Shown: positions 1 to 8,888, counted from the stretch's first letter. The stretch: DNA of 64,000 nucleotides from Bordetella parapertussis (GCA_945901405.1 CAMDLH010000008.1:1-64000), one strand, 5' to 3'. Translations and numbers: made by a program. Notes: generated by a model not told the origin, from the letters alone.

Positions 1-390
1 AAGCCTCATGCTCATCCCAGGTTACCCACCGGGGTGCTCGCCTCCCGCCTGAAAGAGGCGGCGGGCCGCACCCCCGTGGATAACCTTTTGGCCGAGGTGA
101 CTCCCCCAAAAACCCGAAAAACCACCCACAAATACCCGTCACGAAGCGAACTTTTTGATCTACCCAAAAACTGAAAATAGGAGAAACTTCTTCTACTCCA
201 TTCGACACACAGACGTGATCTAGATCGCTGGTGTCCCTTGATTTCCACCAAACCCCGAGTGGTTGAATTCCTTCTTCGTTATTTGGAAATTTTCGAGTCT
301 CGTATGATGCCCCCATTGGCAATGAAGCTTCAAACTCAGTCACTGTGTTAATCCAAATCGCAAGGATCAAGATATCCATTTTCGGTCGCC

Positions 391-1401
391 TTACTGCAAC
401 TCCACATTCGCATCCTTAATCACTTTAGCCCACTTAGCAATTTCCGCCTTGATATGCGCCGCAAACTGCTCCGGCCGATCCCCGACAGGCTCCGCACCCA
501 GCGCCGATAGTCGTTCATTCACATCCGGCAGTTTCAATATGCGTTGCGTTTCGGTGGCAAGTTTGTCGACCACGGGCTTGGGTGTGCCGGCGGGCGCCAC
601 CAATCCAAACCACGCGCTGGTGTTGTAGCCCGCGACACCGGCCTCGCTGATGGTGGGCAGGTCTGGCATTGCTGGTGAGCGTTTTGCGGTACTCACGGCC
701 AGCGCGCGTATCTTGCCCGCTTTTACCTGCGGGATGTAGGGCGGCATGTTGTCGATGGTGACGATGATTTGCCCGCCGATCACATCCGCCAGCACGCCCG
801 CGCTGCCTTTGTAGGGGATGTGCTGCATGTTGGTGCCGGTCATGGTCTTGAACAATTCCGTCGACAGGTGCCCGGTGCTGCCGTTGCCGGGCGTGCCGTA
901 GTTGAATTTGTTCGGGTTCGCTTTCAGATGCACGATGAATTCCTTGACGTTCTTAGACGGCACGCTATTGTTGACCACCATGATGTTGGGCACCAATGCC
1001 ACCAGGCTCACCGGTGCGAAATCTTTCACCGCGTCCCACGGCAGCTTGCGATACAGGCTCGGATTGATGCCGTGCGTGGCGGCCGTCACCATCAACAGCG
1101 TGTGGCCGTCAGCGTTGGCTTTCGCCGCCGCGTCGGTGCCGATGTTACCGGTGGCGCCAGGGCGGTTGTCGACAATCACCGGCTGGCCGAAGGTCTCGCT
1201 CATCTTTTGCCCCACCGCGCGCGCAAGGATGTCGGTGGCGCCGGCGGGTGTGTAGGCGACGATGATGCGGATGGGTTTGCTGGGAAATTGCTGCGCAAGC
1301 GCCATGCCCGGCACGGCAAGGAAGAAATATAAGTATATGTTTTTTAACGATATTTTCACATTGGCTCCGATGGTTGTTGATGGGTTGCACCCATCCTGCA
1401 A
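391..1401 (-). CDS. Bug/TctC-family tripartite tricarboxylate transporter substrate-binding protein
   Basis: ORF with signal-like N-terminus, FPSKPIRIIVAYTPAGATDILAR and PGATGNIGTDAAAKANADGHTLL motifs typical of Bug proteins. Confidence 0.93.
   Translation of the reverse strand: MQDGCNPSTTIGANVKISLKNIYLYFFLAVPGMALAQQFPSKPIRIIVAYTPAGATDILARAVGQKMSETFGQPVIVDNRPGATGNIGTDAAAKANADGHTLLMVTAATHGINPSLYRKLPWDAVKDFAPVSLVALVPNIMVVNNSVPSKNVKEFIVHLKANPNKFNYGTPGNGSTGHLSTELFKTMTGTNMQHIPYKGSAGVLADVIGGQIIVTIDNMPPYIPQVKAGKIRALAVSTAKRSPAMPDLPTISEAGVAGYNTSAWFGLVAPAGTPKPVVDKLATETQRILKLPDVNERLSALGAEPVGDRPEQFAAHIKAEIAKWAKVIKDANVELQ
1329..1357 (+). repeat. Dispersed AT motif copy A (within Bug gene, antisense)
   Basis: ATAAGTATATGTTTTTTAACGATATTTTC; 25/27 core identity to copy D. 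Confidence 0.75.
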
Positions 1402-1429
1402 ATACTGTTACCGCACCAGCATGGGGTTA

Positions 1430-1471
1430 ACTAAAAACTCATCACTCAAAACTAATCACTGAACTAATCAC
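1430..1471. repeat. Heptanucleotide STRR-like array (ACTNANC), copy 1
   Basis: ACTAAAA ACTCATC ACTCAAA ACTAATC ACTGA ACTAATC AC. Confidence 0.65.
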
Positions 1472-2460
1472 GGCCCTTTAATCCCAGCCGCCTTGATCAC
1501 TCTCGCCCACTTGGCGATTTCTTCTTGAATGAACGCGGCGTATTGCTCGGGGGTGTTGCCCACCGGGTCTGCGCCGCTTTTCATCAGCGAATCGCGCAGC
1601 TCCGGCGACTTCAATGCGCGCACGGTGTCGGCGTGCAGCCGTTCGATGATGGCACGCGGCGTTTTCGCGGGTGCTGCGAGACCAAACCAGTTGGTGACAT
1701 CAAAGCCCGCGAGGCCGCCTTCGGCGATGGTGGGAATCTCGGGCGCTGCGTTGGAGCGCCGCGCGCCGCTCACCGCCAGCGCACGCAATTTGCCACCGCG
1801 CGCGTGCGGCAGCACGGCCGGCATGTTCGGAAAGGCGAGCGAGGTATGCCCCGCGATCAGATCAATCACCGCCGGGCCCGCGCCCTTGTATGGCACATGC
1901 AGCCATCGCACACCGGCCATGAACTGAAACAACTCGCCCGTCAAATGCCCGCTGGAACCCGTGCCCTGCGAGGCAAAATTGATCTGCCCCGGCCGCGCTT
2001 TGGAGAAAGCGATCAACTCCTTCACCGTGCGCGCGGGGAACGATGGATGCGTCACCAGCAGATTCTGTGATTCGGTAAGCAACGAGATAAACGCGAAGTC
2101 GCGCACCGCATCGAAATTCAGTTTCATCAGCGACGGATTCGTGACATGCCCCGCCGCGTTGATGATGAGCGTGTAGCCATCCGGTGCCGCGCGCGCGGCC
2201 GCCTCGGTGGCGATGGCGGTGTTCGCACCGCCGCGATTTTCGACCACCACGATTTGCGCCAGCGATTCGGTGAGCTTTTGCGCGAGCAGGCGCGCCACTA
2301 CATCGGTCGAGCCGCCGGGCGCGAAGCCCACCAGCAGGCGCACGGGTTTGGTGGGGTAGGCCTGTGCCTGCACATAACCACTGGTAAGCAACATGAAAAG
2401 CGCAATCAAAGATTGGGATTTATGCACTTTACTCAACACTAAACACTTAACATTCATCAT
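1468..2460 (-). CDS. Bug/TctC-family substrate-binding protein
   Basis: YPTKPVRLLVGFAPGGSTDVVARLL...NRGGANTAIATEAAARAAPDGYTL; start codon uncertain because the 5' end overlaps a heptad repeat. Confidence 0.92.
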   Translation of the reverse strand: MMNVKCLVLSKVHKSQSLIALFMLLTSGYVQAQAYPTKPVRLLVGFAPGGSTDVVARLLAQKLTESLAQIVVVENRGGANTAIATEAAARAAPDGYTLIINAAGHVTNPSLMKLNFDAVRDFAFISLLTESQNLLVTHPSFPARTVKELIAFSKARPGQINFASQGTGSSGHLTGELFQFMAGVRWLHVPYKGAGPAVIDLIAGHTSLAFPNMPAVLPHARGGKLRALAVSGARRSNAAPEIPTIAEGGLAGFDVTNWFGLAAPAKTPRAIIERLHADTVRALKSPELRDSLMKSGADPVGNTPEQYAAFIQEEIAKWARVIKAAGIKGP

Positions 2461-2461
2461 T
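2426..2461. repeat. Heptanucleotide STRR-like array, copy 2
   Basis: ACTTT ACTCAAC ACTAAAC ACTTAAC ATTCATC ATT. Confidence 0.6.
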
Positions 2462-3425
2462 GCCCTTTAATCCCTGCCGCCTTGATCACCTTCGCCCACT
2501 TGGCGATTTCGCGCTCGATGAACGCGGTGTATTGCTCCGGCGTGTTGCCCACCGGCTCGGCGCCTTGATCGAGAAAACGCGCGCGCAGGTCGGGCGCATT
2601 GACGGCGCGCACGATGGCGCTGTTGAGTTGATCGACGATCGCGCGCGGCGTTTTCGCGGGTGCGGCGATGCCAAACCATGAAGTCACGTCAAAGCCGGTC
2701 AAGCCGGATTCGGTGAGCGTGGGTATGCCCGGCACCGCCTGATTGCGCCGCGTGCCTGATAGCGCGACTGGCCGCAGCCGCCCATTGCGCACGTGCTGAA
2801 TTGCCACCGGGATATTGGCGAAGTACATCGAAATCTCACCCGAGAGCAGCGCCACCATGCCCGCGCCGCTGCCCTTATACGGCACGTGCACCAGTTTCAC
2901 GCCGGTCATAAATTGAAACAGTTCCGCCGACAGGTGCGGCGTGCTGCCCGCGCCGGATGAGCCGTAGTTGATGTCGCCGGGGCGTTGTTTGGCGAAGGCG
3001 AGAAATTCCTTCACGGTTTTCGCCGGGATTGAGGTGTGCAGCACCAGCAGGTTTTGCGATTCAGCCACCAGCGAGATGAACGAAAAATCGCGGATCGAAT
3101 CGTAGTTGGGTTTCGCCAGTGTCGGGTTGGTGGAATGCGCGGGCGCGTTTAGCAAAATGGTGTAGCCGTCGGGCACGGCGCGCGCCACCAGCTCGGTGGC
3201 GATCATGGTGCTGGCGCCGCCGCGGTTATCGACAATGACTTGCTGGCCCAGATACTCCGCCAACTTCGGCGCCACCGCGCGCGCGAGAAAATCATTGGTG
3301 CCGCTGGGCGGAAAACCGACGATGAAGCGGATGGGTTTTGTGGGGTAGTTTTGCGCTTGCGCGGCGGTGAACAACAGCCCGCAGCACAGCGCGCCAATAT
3401 ATTTCAGGGGTTGTTTCATGGGCAT
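2457..3425 (-). CDS. Bug/TctC-family substrate-binding protein
   Basis: YPTKPIRFIVGFPPSGTNDFLARAV...; ORF track starts at 3584 but the signal peptide start (MPMKQPLKYIGALCCGLLFTAAQA) is at 3425/3419. Confidence 0.9.
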   Translation of the reverse strand: MPMKQPLKYIGALCCGLLFTAAQAQNYPTKPIRFIVGFPPSGTNDFLARAVAPKLAEYLGQQVIVDNRGGASTMIATELVARAVPDGYTILLNAPAHSTNPTLAKPNYDSIRDFSFISLVAESQNLLVLHTSIPAKTVKEFLAFAKQRPGDINYGSSGAGSTPHLSAELFQFMTGVKLVHVPYKGSGAGMVALLSGEISMYFANIPVAIQHVRNGRLRPVALSGTRRNQAVPGIPTLTESGLTGFDVTSWFGIAAPAKTPRAIVDQLNSAIVRAVNAPDLRARFLDQGAEPVGNTPEQYTAFIEREIAKWAKVIKAAGIKGQ

Positions 3426-3448
3426 ATTCTCGCATGCCCCGTCCGTGG

Positions 3449-5068
3449 TTATCCCTTGAACACGCCGCGCAGCCACGCCTCCAGCGTGATCAACAGCCAG
3501 ATTTTTACGCCGCGGCGCGGATGGATGCCGCCGAGCCTGCCGTCGAGCAGACGTTCGAGCCATGCGCGCTCGAATAGCCCCCACGGCGCCAGGCCATCCA
3601 GCAGCCGTTCGCGCGCCTGCGGCAGCAGCGGCCCGCGAAACCAGCCGTGCACCGGCACCAGCATGCCACTCTTGGGGCGCTCGATAATTTCGCGCGGCAG
3701 CAGATCGCGCACGGCTTCCTTCAACAGATATTTTTCAATCGAACCACGCAGCTTCAGTTGCGGTGGGATCGCAAACGCCGTCTCCACCACCGCGCGGTCG
3801 AACAGCGGCGCGCGCGGCAGCACGCCGTAGGGCGCGCTGATGGCGTCCACCTTCGACAAAATGTGGTGCGCGCCCTTGCACGCGAGGTTGATCGCCATCA
3901 GCCGCGCGACGAAATTGTTCCAGCGCGCGTCTTCGAGGTGCGGCGTCACCCAGTCTTCGAGCGCGTCTTGCGCGATGCCGGCGCGCGTTTCGGGCGCGAG
4001 CATGTCCGCCAGATCGTCGTAACATTTCTGGTGCGCGCGCAGAAAACTCGCCGCACGCTGGCGGCGGTTGTCATCCGCATACAGGCCGCCGAAGAGTTCC
4101 GCCAGCACCATGGGCACATTCTTCGGCCCGCCGAAACACGGGTCGCCGCCTTCGCCGTTGAGCACCACGCCCACCTCGCGCGCGGCCGCGTCAAACAGCA
4201 TCGCGTTGGGCACGGTGAGGGGGTCACCGATGGGGTCGGAGAGCATGGCGATGGTGCGGTCGAGATTGGCCACCACCGTGGCGGGGGAGAGCTCAACCAC
4301 GCGATGCTCGACGCCGCAGTGCCGCGCCACCATCGAACTGAAAGGCAGCTCGTTGCGATACTCATCACCGAACGAAACCGAATAGCTGATGACCGGCGCA
4401 TCGTGCAGCCTCGCCGCGAGTGCCACCACCAGGCTCGAATCGATGCCGCCGGAGAGCGTGGCGCCCACCGGCTCGCCGCGCGGCAAGCGGCTTTTTACCG
4501 CCGCCTCCAGCCGCTCGCGCAGCTCCGCGCGCAGTGCGTCCTCGCCGCGCCACTGCGCCGGTTCGCGAGGCAATGTCCACCACGCGCCGCGCGTGATGCC
4601 GCCATCGCGAAACGTAACGATCTCACCAGGCAGCACCTTGTAGACGCCGCGCACCAGCGTCTCGCGCCCCGGCAGATAGGCCCACGAGAGATAAGCCGCC
4701 ACGCTCGCAGGATCGAGCTCGCGCGCAACCTGGCCGCTGGCGAGTATGTCGCACAGGCGCGAGGCGTAGACGATGCGCCGGTCGCGCGTGAGCGCGTAGT
4801 AGAAACTGCGCTCGCCGATGGCATCGCGCGCCAGTCTGACCGAGCCATCCGCGTCTTCCGCCGCGAGCGCGAATGGGCCGCGCGTTTCACTGAAATCGCC
4901 CGCATGCAGCCAGCGACGCCACTCTTGCGCGCGCGGCGCGGGCGTGCAATCGTGTTCAACACTGAGCGCGGCACCCTGCCCCGCGACGCCCGCGATGCGC
5001 GGCGCAATTTGCGCGTGCGGCGGCCTAACCAAAGCCGTCCGCGTCGGATTCGATATCGCTGGCTTCAT
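3449..5068 (-). CDS. Asparagine synthase-like protein, degenerate class II glutaminase domain
   Basis: PP-loop LSGGIDSSLVVAL and NGEGGD motif of the AsnB synthetase domain; N-terminus MKPAISNP...APRIAGVAG lacks MCGI/Cys2. Confidence 0.85.
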   Translation of the reverse strand: MKPAISNPTRTALVRPPHAQIAPRIAGVAGQGAALSVEHDCTPAPRAQEWRRWLHAGDFSETRGPFALAAEDADGSVRLARDAIGERSFYYALTRDRRIVYASRLCDILASGQVARELDPASVAAYLSWAYLPGRETLVRGVYKVLPGEIVTFRDGGITRGAWWTLPREPAQWRGEDALRAELRERLEAAVKSRLPRGEPVGATLSGGIDSSLVVALAARLHDAPVISYSVSFGDEYRNELPFSSMVARHCGVEHRVVELSPATVVANLDRTIAMLSDPIGDPLTVPNAMLFDAAAREVGVVLNGEGGDPCFGGPKNVPMVLAELFGGLYADDNRRQRAASFLRAHQKCYDDLADMLAPETRAGIAQDALEDWVTPHLEDARWNNFVARLMAINLACKGAHHILSKVDAISAPYGVLPRAPLFDRAVVETAFAIPPQLKLRGSIEKYLLKEAVRDLLPREIIERPKSGMLVPVHGWFRGPLLPQARERLLDGLAPWGLFERAWLERLLDGRLGGIHPRRGVKIWLLITLEAWLRGVFKG

Positions 5069-6128
5069 AGGTAAACGATTCCGTGTCGTCGACGACGCGG
5101 CTGTTGCTGCCGCTACTGCTGCTGTCGCTGCCGCCGCCGCCGGAATCGTTGTCGCTTTCCAGATCGCGATTGAGCGCCTTGTAAAGCCGCTTCAGGACTT
5201 GCTCCGGCCGGATTACCGCGAGCTCCAGTTCCTGGCTCGACAGCCACGTGGCTTCCCAAGCGGAAACGCCATGGCCGGCCGGCACTGCGGCACCGGTGTG
5301 CGGCTTGTAAAGGCCGATAAAGGCCTTCGCCTGCCGCGGACGCAATCCCACATCCGATACCGTGACATCCTGCGCAAACCACGCGTGGTCCGTAGCCAGC
5401 TTGTGCGCGAGCCGGCAGCCGTTGGGCGTGGCATCGTGCAGCGCAAACACGCGCAGGCGCGGATTGCGCTTTAACATCGCGCGTATGGTTTCAAAGTGCG
5501 CCTCCGGGTAGCCATCCGCCGACAGTACCGCGCAGTTATTTTCGAAGTGAAAATTGTTGGCGAGCAGAATGTCGGTGGTGCGCGCGCGGTCGCAGATCAC
5601 CGCGCGATCGAATGAATAATCCGCGATGTCGGCTTCGAGCTTGCGCGGCACGGGCGCGGGGGAGCCGCGCGCGTGTGCACGCACAATCATGCCTTTCGGG
5701 TTGCCGTGCACTTTTTGCCAGGCGATCAGCATGCGGTCGAAGACCTTTTGATCCAGCCGCACAAAGCGCTGCGTCTTGGCGCGCCGGATCGAATATGCAA
5801 AAAAAATAGCGATCAACGCCGCCAGCACGGCGAACGGGTATCGTGCAATCGCGAAACAAACCAGCGTGGCAATAGCAAAAACAATCAGGCCCACGATCGC
5901 GCAACCAATTTTCACGCGCTGCCGCCGCGCGATCTCGTAATACAAATGTTCCGCGCCCCAGCGCAACTGGCCCTTGGCCGACACCGCGTTAATGGCATTC
6001 TCAAACGCGCTGTCGGTTAGCAAATCCCCTTTCTTTGGCTCAAATGCGAAGCGCCCGTTGCATTTCGGGCACGCGCCGTTGGAGCGTTCGCTGTACTTCG
6101 CGTCATTGCCGCAACGTATGCACTTCAT
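5025..6128 (-). CDS. Uncharacterised protein: N-terminal zinc ribbon (CxxC...CxxC), two TM helices, possible Toprim-like region, acidic Ser/Gly C-terminal tail
   Basis: MKCIRCGNDAKYSERSNGACPKCNGRF; hydrophobic VKIGCAIVGLIVFAIATLVCFAIARYPFAVLAALIAIFFAYSI; tail SDNDSGGGGSDSSSSGSNSRVVDDTESF. Lies between two asn-synthase-like genes and overlaps both. Confidence 0.75.
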   Translation of the reverse strand: MKCIRCGNDAKYSERSNGACPKCNGRFAFEPKKGDLLTDSAFENAINAVSAKGQLRWGAEHLYYEIARRQRVKIGCAIVGLIVFAIATLVCFAIARYPFAVLAALIAIFFAYSIRRAKTQRFVRLDQKVFDRMLIAWQKVHGNPKGMIVRAHARGSPAPVPRKLEADIADYSFDRAVICDRARTTDILLANNFHFENNCAVLSADGYPEAHFETIRAMLKRNPRLRVFALHDATPNGCRLAHKLATDHAWFAQDVTVSDVGLRPRQAKAFIGLYKPHTGAAVPAGHGVSAWEATWLSSQELELAVIRPEQVLKRLYKALNRDLESDNDSGGGGSDSSSSGSNSRVVDDTESFTYEASDIESDADGFG

Positions 6129-7879
6129 CGCCAGTCACCCGTGGGGCGCTTGCCGCCGCCGTCGATGAACACGCGCAGCCACGCTTCGAGCATGGCCAGC
6201 GCCCACAGCCGCTCGCCCACGCGGCGGCGGCGTGTCTCTCCGGGCAGATTGCGCCCTTGCAGCAGCGGTGCGATGTAGTCGTTGCGAAACAGACCGCGTT
6301 TTTCGAGTGATGCCTTGCCGAGCAACTCGTGCATCGCGGGCGCCAGCGGCCCCAGTGCCCAGTCGGTGATGGGCACGCCCATGCCAAGTTTTTTACGCCA
6401 TACAATCTCGCGCGGCAGTTTGCCGCGCACTGCAAGCTTCAGCACGAATTTTTCCACCGCACCATGCAACTTGAGTTGGGGCGCGAGCGCAAATGACGCT
6501 TCAGCGAGCTTGCGGTCAAACAGCGGCGTGCGCACATCCAGCCCCCACGCATTCGCCATGCGTTCGGCGCGCGGCAAAATATTCTGGCAGCCCTTCAACG
6601 CAAAATCGGCAAGGCGTATGTGATTGGCGAACGTGCTCGCCTTGTCGCCCTGCAAGTAAGGCATCAGCAACGCACGCCGCTGTCCGGCGGGGCCGACGCG
6701 CGCGCGAAACTCGGGTGTGTAGAGCGCATCTTCCGCGCCATAAAACCGGTGATAACTGCGCAGGTAGATTTCTTCGCGGGAATCCTCATTGCCAGTGTTC
6801 GCATACAAGTTGGCGTACAGCTCTGCGCCTATCATCGGCTTTTGCGTCCAGCCACCAAAGAGTTGATCGCCGCCTTCGCCGTTGAAAATACAATCGCAAC
6901 CCGCCTCGCGTGCCGCTTTGCCGAGCAGATATTGCGGGCCGGTTACCGCGTCGCCGAACGGCAGATCGAGCCGCCAGGTGAGATCAGGCAATATCGGCAG
7001 GATGTCTTCGCCGCCGACCTTAACGAATTGCAGCGGGATTTTTAGAAGATCGGCCACTTCTTGCGCACGGTCTTTCTCGATGCTTTTTTCACCGAAATCG
7101 AGGCTGAAGGCGCTGACGTTCGCGCCCGCTTCCTTCAGCCACAACGCAACCGATGACGAATCCAGCCCGCCGCTCAAGAATAGCCCGATGTTCTCCTTGC
7201 CATTAAGCCGCTTTGTAACGGCGGCCTTGCACAACTCCGCGATGGTACGCACCGCCGCGCCGCGGTCGGCGAGCGTTTCGTCCAGCGCCTCGCGCAACTC
7301 GAAGTATTGCGTGATCGTGAGCCGGCCATTCTCATGCACGGCAATGCGCCGCGGCAGCAGGCGGCGGATGCCTTTCACCGGCGTGTCTTCGCCGGGCACA
7401 AAGGAGAACGTCAGATACTTATGAATCGCCGCGTCGTCGATCTCGCGCGGCATGCCGGGCACGGCCAGTAACTGTTTGATTTCGCTGGCAAAATAAAACA
7501 CGCTGCGATGTTCGGTGTAATACAGCGAACGCACTCCGAACGGGTCGCGCAGCAGCGTGAGGCGGCGTTTGTCGCCATCCCACCACGCGGCGGCAAATGC
7601 GCCATCAATGTCATCCAGGCTGCCCTGCAACTTGCCTGTCAATGACGCGGCAGGCGAATCCACCGGCGGCGCAAACGTGCCCGCGCATGCAACCAGGTGA
7701 TTGCCATCGCGATGTATGCCCGGCGATTTGCCCGGCCGCCCGCCCCACCAGCGGTAGCCAAGCGCAACACCGGGCGCAACCGCTTTGTCGGTGCGATCAC
7801 CTCGATAGTCGATCGCACCCAACATCGCGTCCAGCACGGACGGATCAGCCTCACCCACCCAACCGCAGATTCCGCTCAT
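6125..7879 (-). CDS. Asparagine synthase-like protein with Ser in place of catalytic Cys2 (MSGICGW)
   Basis: MSGICGWVG N-terminus, FGVRSLYY, LFLSGGLDSSSVAL PP-loop, NGEGGDQLFGG. Confidence 0.88.
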   Translation of the reverse strand: MSGICGWVGEADPSVLDAMLGAIDYRGDRTDKAVAPGVALGYRWWGGRPGKSPGIHRDGNHLVACAGTFAPPVDSPAASLTGKLQGSLDDIDGAFAAAWWDGDKRRLTLLRDPFGVRSLYYTEHRSVFYFASEIKQLLAVPGMPREIDDAAIHKYLTFSFVPGEDTPVKGIRRLLPRRIAVHENGRLTITQYFELREALDETLADRGAAVRTIAELCKAAVTKRLNGKENIGLFLSGGLDSSSVALWLKEAGANVSAFSLDFGEKSIEKDRAQEVADLLKIPLQFVKVGGEDILPILPDLTWRLDLPFGDAVTGPQYLLGKAAREAGCDCIFNGEGGDQLFGGWTQKPMIGAELYANLYANTGNEDSREEIYLRSYHRFYGAEDALYTPEFRARVGPAGQRRALLMPYLQGDKASTFANHIRLADFALKGCQNILPRAERMANAWGLDVRTPLFDRKLAEASFALAPQLKLHGAVEKFVLKLAVRGKLPREIVWRKKLGMGVPITDWALGPLAPAMHELLGKASLEKRGLFRNDYIAPLLQGRNLPGETRRRRVGERLWALAMLEAWLRVFIDGGGKRPTGDWR

Positions 7880-7889
7880 GATTTTTTCA

Positions 7890-7930
7890 ACTCATCACTA
7901 AAAACTATGCACTCAACACTATTTGTCACT
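7890..7930. repeat. Heptanucleotide STRR-like array, copy 3
   Basis: ACTCATC ACTAAAA ACTATGC ACTCAAC ACTATTTGTC ACT. Confidence 0.65.
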
Positions 7931-8888
7931 CCCCCTTGATGCCCGCGGACTTGATCACCTTCGCCCACTTGGAGATTTCGCTTTGCACGAACGCAGTATA
8001 TTGCTCCGGCGTGCTGCCCACAGGGTCGGTGCCCAGATCGATCAGCCGAGCGCGCAGATCGGGGGACTTCAGCGCGCGCACTATTTCGTTGTTGAGTTTG
8101 TCAATGATGGCGCGCGGCGTTTTCGCGGGTGCGGACACACCATACCACGCGGTGACTACAAAGCCAGGCAGCCCGCTTTCGACAACTGTCGGCACGTCCG
8201 GCGCGGCGGATGAACGCTTCTCGCCCGTTACCGCAATGGCACGCAGGCGGTTGCCGCGCACGTAGCCGATGACGCCGGCGATGTTGGTGAAATACAGCAC
8301 GTGGTGCCCCGCCAGCAGATCGATCAGCGCGGGGCCGGCGCCCTTGTACGGGATATGCACCCACTTCACACCTGTCATGATCTGAAACAACTCACCGGAG
8401 AGATGCCCGGTGGAACCCGTGCCGGCGGAGCCGAAATTAAGCTGCCCCGCGTGTTGTTTGGAAAACGCGATTAACTCTTTGACGGTGCGCACCGGCAGCG
8501 ACGGATGCACGGTCAGCAGATTCTGCGCATCGGCCAACTGCGTGATAAAGGCAAAATCCTTGATGGGATCGAAGCTTAGTTTCATCAGCGCCGGGTTGGT
8601 GGCGTGGCCCGGCGCGTTCTGCAAAATCGTGTAGCCATCGGGCGGCGAACGCACCAGCAACTCCGACGCAATCGCGGTGTTCGCGCCCGCGCGATTTTCA
8701 ACCACGAACTGCTGGCCCGTCTGCTCGATCAGCTTTGCCGCCAGCGCGCGCGCGACGATGTCGTTGGGGCCGGCGGGTGTGAAGCCGATCAGAAAGCGTA
8801 CGGGTTTGGCAGGGTATTGCTGCGCATGACCCGCTAACGGCGTGGCGGCGAGTGCGCATACTAGGTAGATGCTTTTTATCACTTTCAT
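7926..8888 (-). CDS. Bug/TctC-family substrate-binding protein
   Basis: MKVIKSIYLVCALAATPLAGHAQQYPAKPVRFLIGFTPAGPNDIVARAL; start refined to 8888 from the signal peptide. Confidence 0.92.
   Translation of the reverse strand: MKVIKSIYLVCALAATPLAGHAQQYPAKPVRFLIGFTPAGPNDIVARALAAKLIEQTGQQFVVENRAGANTAIASELLVRSPPDGYTILQNAPGHATNPALMKLSFDPIKDFAFITQLADAQNLLTVHPSLPVRTVKELIAFSKQHAGQLNFGSAGTGSTGHLSGELFQIMTGVKWVHIPYKGAGPALIDLLAGHHVLYFTNIAGVIGYVRGNRLRAIAVTGEKRSSAAPDVPTVVESGLPGFVVTAWYGVSAPAKTPRAIIDKLNNEIVRALKSPDLRARLIDLGTDPVGSTPEQYTAFVQSEISKWAKVIKSAGIKGE

Noticed and set aside
12-251. 79-aa ORF at the left edge
   Set aside because: Overlaps a GC-rich hairpin, no recognisable protein features.
3647-5074. 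Long + strand ORF (475 aa) opposite the asn-synthase-like gene
   Set aside because: Arg/His/Ala-rich composition typical of antisense frames in GC-rich genes; the opposite strand has clear conserved motifs.
7430-7490. GTAACTGTTTGATTT in the second asn-synthase gene as another AT-motif copy
   Set aside because: Matches only the first half and encodes the conserved EIKQLL segment of AsnB proteins, so protein constraint explains it.
3449-7879. Lasso-peptide or other RiPP cluster
   Set aside because: The AsnB-like enzymes resemble cyclases only in lacking Cys2; no transglutaminase-like B2 protease, RRE B1 protein, ABC exporter or credible precursor peptide was found.
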